In this document: positions 38,508-46,991 of the stretch, piece after piece
Position numbering within the stretch: position 1 is the first letter of the stretch
Layout of the letters: every line of letters starts with the position of its first letter
Assembly (NCBI RefSeq): GCF_002245895.1
Contig: NZ_NPJZ01000001.1
Span: forward strand, 5,951,582 to 6,015,581
Source of the DNA: Rhodococcus sp. OK302
GTDB taxonomy: Bacteria > Actinomycetota > Actinomycetes > Mycobacteriales > Mycobacteriaceae
Length of the DNA: 64,000 bases
Direction of reading: 5' to 3'
Position numbers and translations under genes: made by a program
Notes under the pieces: model-generated
What the model was told of the DNA's origin: nothing
Database searches by the model: none
What the model saw: the letters and a program-made list of their open reading frames with translations, nothing else

Positions 38508-39630
38508 AACCTACATCGCGGGGGTCGGGATGACTCCCATCGTCTCGCGCACCACGACCCCTGCCCCTGTCCAGGGCGGGCAGGCGCTTACGATCGCGCT
38601 CACCGATTCGGGTCTCGACTGGGGCGAGGTCGGCGTGCTCGTCGTCGGCGCCATCGGCACCGACATGTCGGCCGCACCCTCGGTACTCCATGAGATGGGC
38701 TGGACCGGAATCCCGACCTATGCCGTCGAAAATGCCTCTGCCACAGGAACTGCCGCGTTCGAGCAGGCGCGCTTCGCTGTCGCCTCCGGCATGGTCGAGA
38801 CCGCGGCGGTGGTCGGCATCGGCAGCCTCGGCGCCCTCCTGATGAGTCGCGCAGCCGAGGAGGCACGGCCCCCGGACCTGATCTCCGTGTCGGGCATGTC
38901 CGTCCCCGCAGTGCCGTTCGCGCTGATGAAGCAGGCCCGCATGCACCGGTACGGCGAGTCTGCCGACGCCAGCCTGCTCGTGGTGGAGAAGAACCTCTAT
39001 AACGCCAGCCGCAACCCGATGGCCCAGCGCAACAAGGCCCTCACCATGGACGAGCTCAAGGCCGCCCCCATGCTGGTGGACCCGCTGCGGCGCGTCGAGT
39101 CCTGCCCGATCGGCGACGGCGCCGCCGCCGCGATCATCACCAGCCGCAAGCCGTCGAACGGCGCCCGCGCGGTTCGGATCGCCGCCGCGGTCGCGGAGAG
39201 CGACAAGTGGCACAAGGCCGGCGCATTCATGCCGGACCTCACCGTCACCCGGAGGACCTCGTCGAAGGCCTTCGCGCAGTCCGGCATCACGCCGGAGCAG
39301 CTCGACATTGTGGAGGTGCACGAGGCGTTCAGCGTCGAGGAGCTGCAGTACATCGAGGACCTGGGGCTGGCCCCCGAGGGCAAGGCGTCCGTCGCGATGG
39401 CTGACGGGGACTTCCACATCGGCGGCCGCGTCGCGGTAAGCCCCAGCGGCGGGCTCATCGGCCGCGGACACCCGGGCGGCGCGACCGGTATGTCGCAGTT
39501 TGTCGAGATCGTCCAGCAGCTGCGCGGGCAGTCCGGCGTCCGCCAGCAGCTGGGCGCCCGCATCGGCTTCGCACACATGATCGGGGCCGGCGGCGTGAAC
39601 TACGCACACATCATGGTGGGCGAGGACTAG
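38500..39630 (+). CDS. Thiolase-fold protein with Cys-to-Ser replacement, DUF35 partner
   Basis: 376 residues, ATG 38500. The SCP-x/Ltp-type thiolase scaffold is clear: IPTYAVENASATGTAAFEQA, EQLDIVEVHEAFSVEELQ, SGGLIGRGHPGGATGMSQF. In true thiolases the first motif reads V-E-N-A-C-A-S-G; here the nucleophilic Cys position is Ser80 (codon TCT). The HEAF and GHPxGATG histidine sites are kept. Loss of the Cys, and the coupled DUF35 gene, resemble aldolases of the Ltp2 type, which cleave beta-hydroxyacyl-CoA by retro-aldol reaction rather than thiolysis. Serine thiolase activity would be an alternative. Confidence 0.88.
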   Translation: MRETYIAGVGMTPIVSRTTTPAPVQGGQALTIALTDSGLDWGEVGVLVVGAIGTDMSAAPSVLHEMGWTGIPTYAVENASATGTAAFEQARFAVASGMVETAAVVGIGSLGALLMSRAAEEARPPDLISVSGMSVPAVPFALMKQARMHRYGESADASLLVVEKNLYNASRNPMAQRNKALTMDELKAAPMLVDPLRRVESCPIGDGAAAAIITSRKPSNGARAVRIAAAVAESDKWHKAGAFMPDLTVTRRTSSKAFAQSGITPEQLDIVEVHEAFSVEELQYIEDLGLAPEGKASVAMADGDFHIGGRVAVSPSGGLIGRGHPGGATGMSQFVEIVQQLRGQSGVRQQLGARIGFAHMIGAGGVNYAHIMVGED

Positions 39631-39647
39631 CCAGTCCGCCGTCCTCA

Positions 39648-39657
39648 CCCCCCCCCC
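39648..39657. repeat. Homopolymer of ten C
   Basis: A run of 10 cytosines lies between the thiolase-like and amidohydrolase genes, 20 bases before the latter's start. It could vary in length by replication slippage or be a sequencing ambiguity. Confidence 0.8.
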
Positions 39658-39676
39658 GACAAACGGAGAATTGCCG

Positions 39677-41287
39677 ATGACTGTCCCTGACCGCGTGTTC
39701 GTCAACGGAGCAATCCAGACTATGTCCGAAGAGCGTACAACCACTCTGCCGACCGCGATGGCTTGCGCGGCAGGGACATTCACGGCAGTCGGCTCCGACA
39801 CGGAAGTCCTGGCGCTGGCCGGACCGGCCACCGAGGTCGTGGACCTCGGTGGAGCCGCCGTCGTACCAGGGTTCATCGAGACTCACCTGCACCCACTGAT
39901 GTGGGGCCTGATGCTGGCCGGCGTCGACGCGACGACAAACGCCTGCCCGACTACCGAATCGGTCGTCGAGGCCCTGGCGGCGCGAGCCTCACAGACTCCC
40001 GAGGGCACACTCGTCGAGGCTTGGGGGTTCGACGACTCGCTGGTCGCGGAGGACCGGGGACTGACCGTCAACGACCTCGACCGGGCCTCCACCCTGCATC
40101 CGATCATGGTGCGGCACACTTCCAACCACGGGATCTACCTCAACTCGGTGGCGCTGGCAGAGGCCGGGATCAATGCGGACACGCCGGAACCGGAGGGCGG
40201 CATCATCGTCCGCTTCCCGGATGGCACGCCCACCGGCGAACTCCGCGAGATCCCGGCGATGGCGATGTTCAGCGGCCTGATGCCCGCGGCCGACCTCGAC
40301 GCCGCTCGCCGCGCGATGCTCCGTGCACAGGACGAGATGGCCCGGGTCGGCGTGACGAGTTTCCACGACCTGCTGGTCCCCGCGAACCTGTACGCCGCCT
40401 ACCGACAAATGGACCAGGACGGCGATCTGCGACTGCGCGCCCGCCTGTACCTCCGCAGCGATGCACCCGATCAGCTTGGTGAAATACCTTGCACCACTGA
40501 TTATCTCGAGGTCGGCGGAGTGAAAATCGTCTCCGACGGGTCAATCCAGCTACACACCGCGGCGCTGACGGAGCCGTACCACGACCTCGGCGGCTGCCAC
40601 TGCGGCGAGATGGCGATCCCGACCGGCAATCTCGCACAACTCGTCGCCGAGAATCACGCCGCCGGTCGTTCGGTCGCGATCCACACCAACGGCGACAGAG
40701 CCATCGACCTCTCTCTCGACGCCATCGAGAGGGCCCAAGCCGCATACCCGGAACAGGATGTCGCGCACCGCCTCGAGCACGTGCAGACCCTGCGCAACGA
40801 CCAGATCCGGCGTATGACCGAACTCGGCGTGTTCGCCTCGATCTTCGTCAATCACGTTTACTACTGGGGCGATCGGCACCGCGACCGCTACCTCGGCCCC
40901 GGCCGTGGCGAGCGCATCAGCCCTGTCGCGTCGGTCGCTGCTGCGGGCCTGCCGTACGCGCTGCACTGCGATTGCCCCGTGACTCCCGTCGATCCCCTGT
41001 TCACAATGAACACAGCGGTACACCGCATCACCCGCGACGGCCATGTACTGGGGCCGCAAGAACGCGCCAGCACCCGCCAGGCGCTGGCCGGCTACACCAG
41101 CGAGGCCGCCCGCGTCACCCGCGAGGACAACGTCAAAGGGCGGATCGAGCCGGGACTGTGGGCGGACTTCGTTGTGCTCGACGCGGACCCCCTCGCCGAC
41201 GAGTCCCACTCCGCGGGGCCGGCTGACCTGTCCACACTGGGCGTCCTGCGGACAGTGGTGGGCGGCGAGACGGTCTACCAAGCCTGA
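39677..41287 (+). CDS. Amidohydrolase, YtcJ/NfdA-like (Amidohydro_3)
   Basis: 536 residues from ATG 39677 (GGAG 8 bases upstream). GAAVVPGFIETHLHPLMWG carries the first metal-binding HxH; EAWGFDDSL and VRHTSNHGIYLNSVAL are typical of this subgroup; IHTNGDRAIDLSLDAIERA and HRLEHVQTL give further metal-site residues; CDCPVTPVDPLFTMNTAVHR holds the conserved Asp (SDxPV-like). Members hydrolyse N-substituted formamides and other amides. It is the last gene of the island and may release the acid that the ligase activates. Confidence 0.88.
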   Translation: MTVPDRVFVNGAIQTMSEERTTTLPTAMACAAGTFTAVGSDTEVLALAGPATEVVDLGGAAVVPGFIETHLHPLMWGLMLAGVDATTNACPTTESVVEALAARASQTPEGTLVEAWGFDDSLVAEDRGLTVNDLDRASTLHPIMVRHTSNHGIYLNSVALAEAGINADTPEPEGGIIVRFPDGTPTGELREIPAMAMFSGLMPAADLDAARRAMLRAQDEMARVGVTSFHDLLVPANLYAAYRQMDQDGDLRLRARLYLRSDAPDQLGEIPCTTDYLEVGGVKIVSDGSIQLHTAALTEPYHDLGGCHCGEMAIPTGNLAQLVAENHAAGRSVAIHTNGDRAIDLSLDAIERAQAAYPEQDVAHRLEHVQTLRNDQIRRMTELGVFASIFVNHVYYWGDRHRDRYLGPGRGERISPVASVAAAGLPYALHCDCPVTPVDPLFTMNTAVHRITRDGHVLGPQERASTRQALAGYTSEAARVTREDNVKGRIEPGLWADFVVLDADPLADESHSAGPADLSTLGVLRTVVGGETVYQA

Positions 41288-41297
41288 CGGTATCGAA

Positions 41298-42203
41298 TCA
41301 TTCGAAGTACGACGCATAGTCGCTGAAAGGAACCTGGCCGGTAGGACTCGACTTCACGGCGTCGGCAACCACTGAAGGAATGGGAGCCCAGTGCGCCGGC
41401 ATCGCGGCCGCAAGGGAGGGCTTCACAATGTAGAGCAACGCAAAGTTCACTATCCAGAGCGGCGGTGCCATTGACATGCCCACCTCCGAACTCACTCCAC
41501 CCTTGGTGTTCGTCACCAGTTGAGCGTTGCCCGAAATTTGTTGCGATGCAATACCAAAGGGCAACTGCACCGTGTAGGCCGACCGATAGAGCGCTATCAG
41601 GGTGTCTGTCGCATCGTTGTTCCGCAACCAGGTTCCGACATACCCGCCGGGAGCAATCAAAGCGTTCACCTGCCGGGTAGGCGCATCCGCGTTAGCCGGA
41701 CTTTGCAACATCCCATTTGTGTTCACGTAGAGCCCATAGCTGGCCAGAACCGACGGCGTGAGGTGACCGTCAGCGTTGGAAAAGAATGGACGGCCGTTCG
41801 TATTGGTGAGAATGAGAATGCTTTCCTCGATCATCTTGGCAGCGTCGCGGTCGCCACCGACTCCACCTCCGGTGATGAGATCTCGATACTGCTGATCCGA
41901 TAGTGCGTCAGCCGGCTTGAGCCCGATCTGACTGGCGATCTGGTCCGCCGCTTGCTGACCGAGTGGCGCGTTGAGCTGATCCGGACTGGTCATCTGCGTC
42001 GGCCCCAATCGCTCGTAGCCGGGCGCCCCGACAAAGGGCATCGCAAACCCCGTGTCGCCCATCATCTCTACTGATTCGGCGCTGACGGTCTGAGGAACTG
42101 CCAGAGCAAGAAGGCACGCTCCAACCAATGTCAGTACCGAGATGGCCCTGCGGTGGGGTGCTCCGCGTCGATCTACCGGACCCGCTAACCCTTTGTCGCG
42201 CAT
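41298..42203 (-). CDS. Secreted protein of unknown function
   Basis: 301 residues. Basic N-region, hydrophobic stretch VLTLVGACLLALAVPQTVSA and cleavage after VSA. Mature region contains LGQQAADQIASQIGLKPADA, ITGGGVGGDRDAAKMIEESI and LIALYRSAYTVQLPFGIASQ and a C-terminal hydrophobic APPLWIVNFALLYIVKPSLA segment. No cofactor or catalytic motif recognised. Convergent with the amidohydrolase, 10 bases apart. Confidence 0.75.
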   Translation of the reverse strand: MRDKGLAGPVDRRGAPHRRAISVLTLVGACLLALAVPQTVSAESVEMMGDTGFAMPFVGAPGYERLGPTQMTSPDQLNAPLGQQAADQIASQIGLKPADALSDQQYRDLITGGGVGGDRDAAKMIEESILILTNTNGRPFFSNADGHLTPSVLASYGLYVNTNGMLQSPANADAPTRQVNALIAPGGYVGTWLRNNDATDTLIALYRSAYTVQLPFGIASQQISGNAQLVTNTKGGVSSEVGMSMAPPLWIVNFALLYIVKPSLAAAMPAHWAPIPSVVADAVKSSPTGQVPFSDYASYFE

Positions 42204-42761
42204 ACGTCAACCTCCCAGAACACAGTCGGGCGATTCAACACAAGCAAGTACATCAGTCAAACGCCGCGACTGATGCCGTGTCAAGACCTGGCGTTGACCC
42301 GCGCACTATCCGTGGGCGGGACAAGGCAAACGATTCCGGAACTGCCACAGCGGAAATAAACGATGCTCGAACGAGAATGGATACCCAGTGGCGAACTCTC
42401 TTACATTGCCCCCAACAGTATTTGTGAATTAGAACCGTAAACGATTCGTGCAGTGCATCTTTCGGTTGATCATCGAACATGACCTGTCCGGAGCTCGTTT
42501 CCAGTCGGCGAGGACCGTGCACCGGAAATTCGTAGCGGGAGCTCCAAAACCAGTCGCACCGCTGCGCTTTTCGCGCAACGTGACAGTGCCCGCGATACTG
42601 CGTACGCAGTAGATGACTGTCGCCAATGCCCACTGGCCTCCTACAACTCGGGCGGAACCAGCTCCAAGGCCACGGTATTCATGACCACAGTATTCATGGG
42701 CACAGTATTCATGTCTGGAGATCTGGCAGTAGTCATGGCCGTCACGGACAGTTCACCGCGC
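42204..42761. other. 558-base gap with a 15-bp tandem repeat
   Basis: Three copies of CACRGTATTCATGNN (15 bp) at 42672-42716 are the only notable structure. On the minus strand they encode repeated Met-Asn-Thr-Val, with short frames of up to 23 codons; on the plus strand a His-rich frame. Neither has a convincing ribosome site. No other gene seen. Confidence 0.5.
42672..42716. repeat. 15-bp tandem repeat, three copies
   Basis: CACGGTATTCATGAC, CACAGTATTCATGGG, CACAGTATTCATGTC in direct tandem. The period is a multiple of three, but neither strand gives a supported gene. Confidence 0.75.
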
Positions 42762-43541
42762 TCAAGGATGCTCGGCCGTGGCTAGCCAGGCCGGGGCGAG
42801 GAGTCGGTTGTTCGAGTCGAAGCCAAGGCCGTCAACAATCGCAGCCAAGGGCGAATTTGGCTGACCCGCAAGATCATCCCGCGTGAATGCGGTGGTATAC
42901 GTGACCCTTTCCAGCCGTCGAACTATCCATCCCGCGTCACCTAGTGTGCGACGGAGGTTGTCCTCGCTGATGCGGTATGGACCCGGAAACTGTTCGGGAA
43001 CCTGGTCCGAAAAACACACCAGGTGGAGCCTGGCCTGAGGTCGGCAGGCCTGCAGCACCGACTCGGCGTACCGCTGACGCTGGTCCTCGGGAAAGCAGTG
43101 GTAGAGGGCACTGTCGATGACGGTGGAGAACCGACCGGCGTAACCGGACAGGTCGGTGGCATCGGCGACGCCGAAGTCGACGGCTTTTTCCAGCCCACGG
43201 CGGCGGGCACGTTCGCGGGCGATGTCGATTGCGGTGGGCGAAGCGTCGAGTCCGCACACCTCGTACCCACGGTCGGCGAGGAACAGTGCGTTTTCGCCTA
43301 GCCCACAACCGATGTCGAGCACCTCGCTGCTGAATCGACCGTCAGCCTCCAAGGCGCGGACCACCGGCTGAGCTTCGCCGATATCCCAGGGCACTCGGTC
43401 GAACTCGAAGTCGGCGGACTCGGCGGCATCAGGAAGTTCGACGTTGCGCCTGAAAGCGTCGAAATCGCCGCGATAGAGGGCATCGAAGTCAGCGGGGCGC
43501 GGCTGGCCTGGCGGTTGAGGTTGTATGTCGTCGGTGGTCAC
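42762..43541 (-). CDS. Class I SAM-dependent methyltransferase
   Basis: 259 residues, GTG 43541 with AAGGAG upstream. SAM-binding motif I: SEVLDIGCGLGENALFLADRG, motif II: VCGLDASPTAIDIARERARR, DFGVADATDLSGY, and a substrate region VIDSALYHCFPEDQRQRY. Length and motifs fit the small-molecule (thiopurine/tellurite-like) group. Co-transcribed with the upstream methyltransferase, 11 bases apart. Confidence 0.9.
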   Translation of the reverse strand: MTTDDIQPQPPGQPRPADFDALYRGDFDAFRRNVELPDAAESADFEFDRVPWDIGEAQPVVRALEADGRFSSEVLDIGCGLGENALFLADRGYEVCGLDASPTAIDIARERARRRGLEKAVDFGVADATDLSGYAGRFSTVIDSALYHCFPEDQRQRYAESVLQACRPQARLHLVCFSDQVPEQFPGPYRISEDNLRRTLGDAGWIVRRLERVTYTTAFTRDDLAGQPNSPLAAIVDGLGFDSNNRLLAPAWLATAEHP

Positions 43542-43552
43542 GAGTCACTCCT

Positions 43553-44344
43553 TCAGGATGACGCGGATTTCGGATCCTGCGTAGAGCGCGGTGTTCGAGC
43601 TCGTACGGTGAGCATGTTCAACTGCTGACGGCTGTAGATACGCTCGCAATCCAGGTACTCGAGTAGGATTGCCACGTCATCCGCGTTGAACATGCGAGCA
43701 CCGGCGAGCCGTCCGACAGCGTCGATCATCGGACCGGTGACCGGCGCAGTGAGTCCGGTCGGTCTGCACGGGACCATCACCAGCAACCACCCGCCCGGTT
43801 TGACGATCCGAATCATCTCGGTCAGGGCATCAACTGGTTCGGGCACAAGCATGATTACCGCGGTGGCGCAGGCCGCGTCGACGCTGTCGTCGCGGATCGG
43901 AAGCCGGGTGGCGTCGGCGCGGATCAGCCCCATGTTGGGTCGGGCCTGATGTGCGGCTCGCGCCAACATCGGCGCGGAAAGATCCACTCCGACGGCCAAT
44001 CCGTGGGGCCCGACCGCGTCAGCCAAACCGATCGTGACATTGCCTGGTCCGCAGCCCACATCAACCACCGTCTCCCCTGGCCGCAACCGGATCTCCGCGG
44101 CGACCGTCCCATATCCGGGCGCCAAAAGAGCCATAAACCGTTGCATCCGTTGATATATCGAGGACCCGAGCTGCGTTTGCCATGCTGCCTGCGCTCGCCC
44201 CGGGGGCGGAACCGTCTCTCCGGGCAGGGTGTCCATAAACCCGTCCGACGTCGGTACCCAGTTGGTCTCCGGGCGCAACAGTTCCTCGATCCGCGGAGCA
44301 GTCGCGATCGTCGAGATCGGTTTCGACTCCGACTTGCGATTCAC
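43553..44344 (-). CDS. Class I SAM-dependent methyltransferase (ubiE/Coq5-like)
   Basis: 263 residues from the GTG at 44344, which has AAGGAG 9-10 bases upstream; the frame is open from 44407. Motifs: GETVVDVGCGPGNVTIGLAD, VGVDLSAPMLARAAHQARPN, LIRADATRLPIRDDSVDAAC, and MIRIVKPGGWLLVMVPCRPT. Rhodococci carry many such lipid or quinone methyltransferases; substrate unknown. First gene of the two-gene unit. Confidence 0.9.
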   Translation of the reverse strand: MNRKSESKPISTIATAPRIEELLRPETNWVPTSDGFMDTLPGETVPPPGRAQAAWQTQLGSSIYQRMQRFMALLAPGYGTVAAEIRLRPGETVVDVGCGPGNVTIGLADAVGPHGLAVGVDLSAPMLARAAHQARPNMGLIRADATRLPIRDDSVDAACATAVIMLVPEPVDALTEMIRIVKPGGWLLVMVPCRPTGLTAPVTGPMIDAVGRLAGARMFNADDVAILLEYLDCERIYSRQQLNMLTVRARTPRSTQDPKSASS

Positions 44345-44616
44345 CGCGAACCATCTCCTTCGTTGTCTGGCCCGATATGCCAGTGTGTCCCGAGAGGCTC
44401 TGATCAAGACTGATGGATCGACTGGGCATGATCATGCCGTCGGCGTTGTAGACCAAGTCGATTGGGTAGCCAGTAGTAATTGCACCTAAACCCGACCGGA
44501 GTGATCCTGATGGTCGGCGGCAATCCCCACGACAAACTTCGCGGCGGAGTATCCCCGACGCGAAGCTTGACACTGTCTGCAGTTTTGGCAAGCATATGAT
44601 TCTGCCGCAACACAAT

Positions 44617-46008
44617 TCACGTGCGCAGCACCGGACCGGGCGGCAGCGTTGACCGCCGCGGCCGCTGCTCCGGATCGATCCCCGCCGGCGGAACGAACCA
44701 GGGCCTGCGATCGGATCCCATCTTGATCTCCCACTGCCCGGCAAACCCGGCCTTGCGGTGAATCAAAGTGTGATGCGCTCGGCAGAGCAGGGTGAGGTTG
44801 TCCATCACCGTCGGCCCGCCCTGAGACCACGGCCGAATATGGTGCGCGTCGCACCACGCCGGCACCGCATCACAGGAGGGGAAGGCACATCCCTTGTCGC
44901 GGGCGATCAACGCCGTCCGCTGCGCCGCCGACACCAACCGCTTCAACGGACTCACATCGAGCGGGGCACCGTGTTCGTCGAGGAGGACCGTCGAGAGCAT
45001 GCAATCGCACGCCAACATCCGGGTGCGGGTGATACTCAACGGGCCCATCCACGGCATGTGCCCGACATCAAGATCGTCGAAGTCCTCCAGGTCGTCGAAG
45101 CCCCACACCGGTGCATCCTCATCGGCCCCGTCTTCGACGTCACCGTCTCCACTGTCTGAGCCGGAAGCTGTCGTCCGGGTCGAGGCGCAGTCCCGATGCT
45201 CCGCAAGATCTTTCGCCGTCACATGCACATTCACATGCGGACGCTGACCACCATCCACCCCCGTCGCAGCATTGTCGAGATACCGACGAATCAACTCCGT
45301 CAACGCATCCGCCGACCGCTTCGCAGCCGACCGAGCATCGGGAGTTCCGTCCGCCGCCGGGACGGGCATCGACAACCCCGACAACGCCGACAAGAGCATT
45401 TCGCCGGTCAACGCATCGAACTCACCCTTGATCACCACCCGACCGTTCAACGTCGGCGCGATGCGTAGTTCGTTGCGGTCCTCGTCCTCCCCAGCCGGGA
45501 TGTCCTCGGATTCGAAGATCCGCTCCAACACCGCGATGGCGTACCGCAACTTCGTGGTGGTCGCCTCCACCCCGGAGGCTGCCGCGAGCAAGGTTTTGAT
45601 GCAGTGCGGCAGCGCCTGCTCGGGCATCCCTTTGGGTGGGGACTCGCAGAACGCGATGATCAGCGCGGCATGATCGACAGTGAGGTCCCCGGCATCGAAC
45701 TGCGCCGCGATAGCCGGGAACGCTCGCAAGGCCACCCCGAGGGCGGCGATCTTGATTCCGGCCGCATTCTGCAGCATCGTATTGGCGGCCAGCCAGCGGC
45801 CGACGCCGCGGTAACACAGCACCGACTCGTCCGGATGAAGCGCCAACTCGTCGACCGCGGCAACCCGAATCGCTTCCAGCCGAAGAATTTCCGCCGATGC
45901 CTTGACTGCGACGTCCCGCACGTCGCACGGCCGCAACCGCCACAGCCTGCCGCGCACATTCACAGCAGAACCGGCCACGACATCGGCAACTACGGTATCG
46001 ACGCTCAT
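44617..46008 (-). CDS. DUF222/HNH endonuclease, 13E12 repeat family
   Basis: 463 residues from ATG 46008, beginning MSVDTVVADVVAGSAVNVRG. I choose it over ATG 46020 and the longer frame to 46032 because GGGGGA lies just upstream and because the -10 hexamer of the promoter covers 46032-46037. The DUF222 region spans about residues 15-320. The C-terminal HNH motif: CAFPSCDAVPAWCDAHHIRP, WSQGGPTVMDNLTLLCRAHH. Such genes occur in many copies in mycolata and are often within mobile-like blocks; HNH nucleases cut DNA, role unknown. It is preceded by a LexA-box promoter. Confidence 0.92.
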   Translation of the reverse strand: MSVDTVVADVVAGSAVNVRGRLWRLRPCDVRDVAVKASAEILRLEAIRVAAVDELALHPDESVLCYRGVGRWLAANTMLQNAAGIKIAALGVALRAFPAIAAQFDAGDLTVDHAALIIAFCESPPKGMPEQALPHCIKTLLAAASGVEATTTKLRYAIAVLERIFESEDIPAGEDEDRNELRIAPTLNGRVVIKGEFDALTGEMLLSALSGLSMPVPAADGTPDARSAAKRSADALTELIRRYLDNAATGVDGGQRPHVNVHVTAKDLAEHRDCASTRTTASGSDSGDGDVEDGADEDAPVWGFDDLEDFDDLDVGHMPWMGPLSITRTRMLACDCMLSTVLLDEHGAPLDVSPLKRLVSAAQRTALIARDKGCAFPSCDAVPAWCDAHHIRPWSQGGPTVMDNLTLLCRAHHTLIHRKAGFAGQWEIKMGSDRRPWFVPPAGIDPEQRPRRSTLPPGPVLRT

Positions 46009-46031
46009 CGGATCCCCCATCCTTGCCCCCA

Positions 46032-46059
46032 ATTATACTCGAACATCCATTCGAGTCAA
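46032..46059 (-). promoter_or_regulatory. SOS-type promoter with LexA box in the spacer
   Basis: On the minus strand: TTGACT (-35, 46059-46054), spacer of 16 bases, TATAAT (-10, 46037-46032). The spacer plus one base (46054-46039) reads TCGAATGGATGTTCGA, one mismatch from the actinobacterial LexA consensus TCGAAC-N4-GTTCGA. The box therefore covers the polymerase site. Transcription would begin near 46024, 16 bases before ATG 46008. Confidence 0.8.
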
Positions 46060-46155
46060 GGGAAAGTTTCAGATAGGAAAATCTCTACAGCGCATCGAAT
46101 GCCGTTGCAGCACCCAACTTTCAGACTTCTACGACAGAAAAGCAGACTCTCCCCG

Positions 46156-46830
46156 TTATCGCGTAACCGGTGCGCACCACAGGCCGACAAGCGCGTCGAC
46201 AAGATCCGTTGAAAAATCATTCCACCCGGAGACCTCTAGCCCCTCCCCATCGGCAAGCATCTTTTCGCGCTCGGCGCACATGTGCACCATCACCTGCCGC
46301 GCCATCTCGGCACGGGCATGCCGGACTTCAGTCGGCATGTCAGGTAGGCAGGCAGCGAGCGAAACAAGCGTCTCCTGCAGCGATGGCGCGGACAGCGCCT
46401 CGATGTAGACAACGGAACGAAGACCCGGATCCGTCAATACCTGGGCACTGAACCGCGCATACCAGGTGGGCGTCCCCAACTCTCGGTAATAGTCAGTGGA
46501 CGCTCGAACCAGGCAGGTAATCCAGTCACGTACATCGGTCGACCCTTTGATCTCAGCCAACAGTTCGAGGCGATTTTGCTCAATCTGCGTGGCACGTCTG
46601 TTCACGATCGCTCGCACCAAATCAGTTTTTGTACCGAAGTGATACCCGACCGCAGCATTGTTGCCCTGCCCGGCAGCCTCGCTCACCTGCCGATTCGATA
46701 CCGCGAAGACGCCATGCTCTGCAAACAACTGCTCGGCAGCATCAAGTATTCGTTCGCGGGTCGCAACGGACCGAGCGGCATTCGCCGGAGCGTTCCGAAT
46801 GCTCGCTACGTCTTCAGATTTTGTCGTCAT
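46156..46830 (-). CDS. TetR-family regulator of the MFS efflux gene
   Basis: 224 residues. HTH: RSVATRERILDAAEQLFAEH, GVFAVSNRQVSEAAGQGNNA, AVGYHFGTKTDLVRAIVNRR. Divergent from an MFS drug-efflux-type gene with a 36-bp palindrome between them, a classic repressor-efflux layout. Ligand unknown. Confidence 0.9.
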   Translation of the reverse strand: MTTKSEDVASIRNAPANAARSVATRERILDAAEQLFAEHGVFAVSNRQVSEAAGQGNNAAVGYHFGTKTDLVRAIVNRRATQIEQNRLELLAEIKGSTDVRDWITCLVRASTDYYRELGTPTWYARFSAQVLTDPGLRSVVYIEALSAPSLQETLVSLAACLPDMPTEVRHARAEMARQVMVHMCAEREKMLADGEGLEVSGWNDFSTDLVDALVGLWCAPVTR

Positions 46831-46913
46831 TTCTACCGTCGCAGTCGCTAGCCCAGCGCAGTCCTGCGCCCGAGATCTTGGTCACCATCAACATCACACC
46901 CTTGCATCAAGTC

Positions 46914-46949
46914 AGTCAATTGCTTTAACTTTAGTTCAAGCAATTGACT
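46914..46949. promoter_or_regulatory. 36-bp near-perfect palindrome, TetR operator
   Basis: Left arm AGTCAATTGCTTTAACT (46914-46930) pairs with AGTTCAAGCAATTGACT (46933-46949), with a single mismatch (T26/C37 in the last two digits) and a 2-base centre. It contains two CAATTG elements. It lies between the TetR gene start (46830) and the MFS gene start (46992). Confidence 0.75.
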
Positions 46950-46991
46950 TAATTCACGAAATCTCCCCTTTTCTCCGATGGAGCCTCCTCA

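Noticed and set aside
38467..39876. 469-codon minus-strand frame
   Set aside because: Antisense to the thiolase-like gene; Arg/Ala/Gly-rich with no motif.
42626..42886. His-rich plus-strand frame (GHGIHDHSIHGHSIH)
   Set aside because: Product of the 15-bp repeat, overlaps the end of a real methyltransferase gene and lacks a ribosome site.
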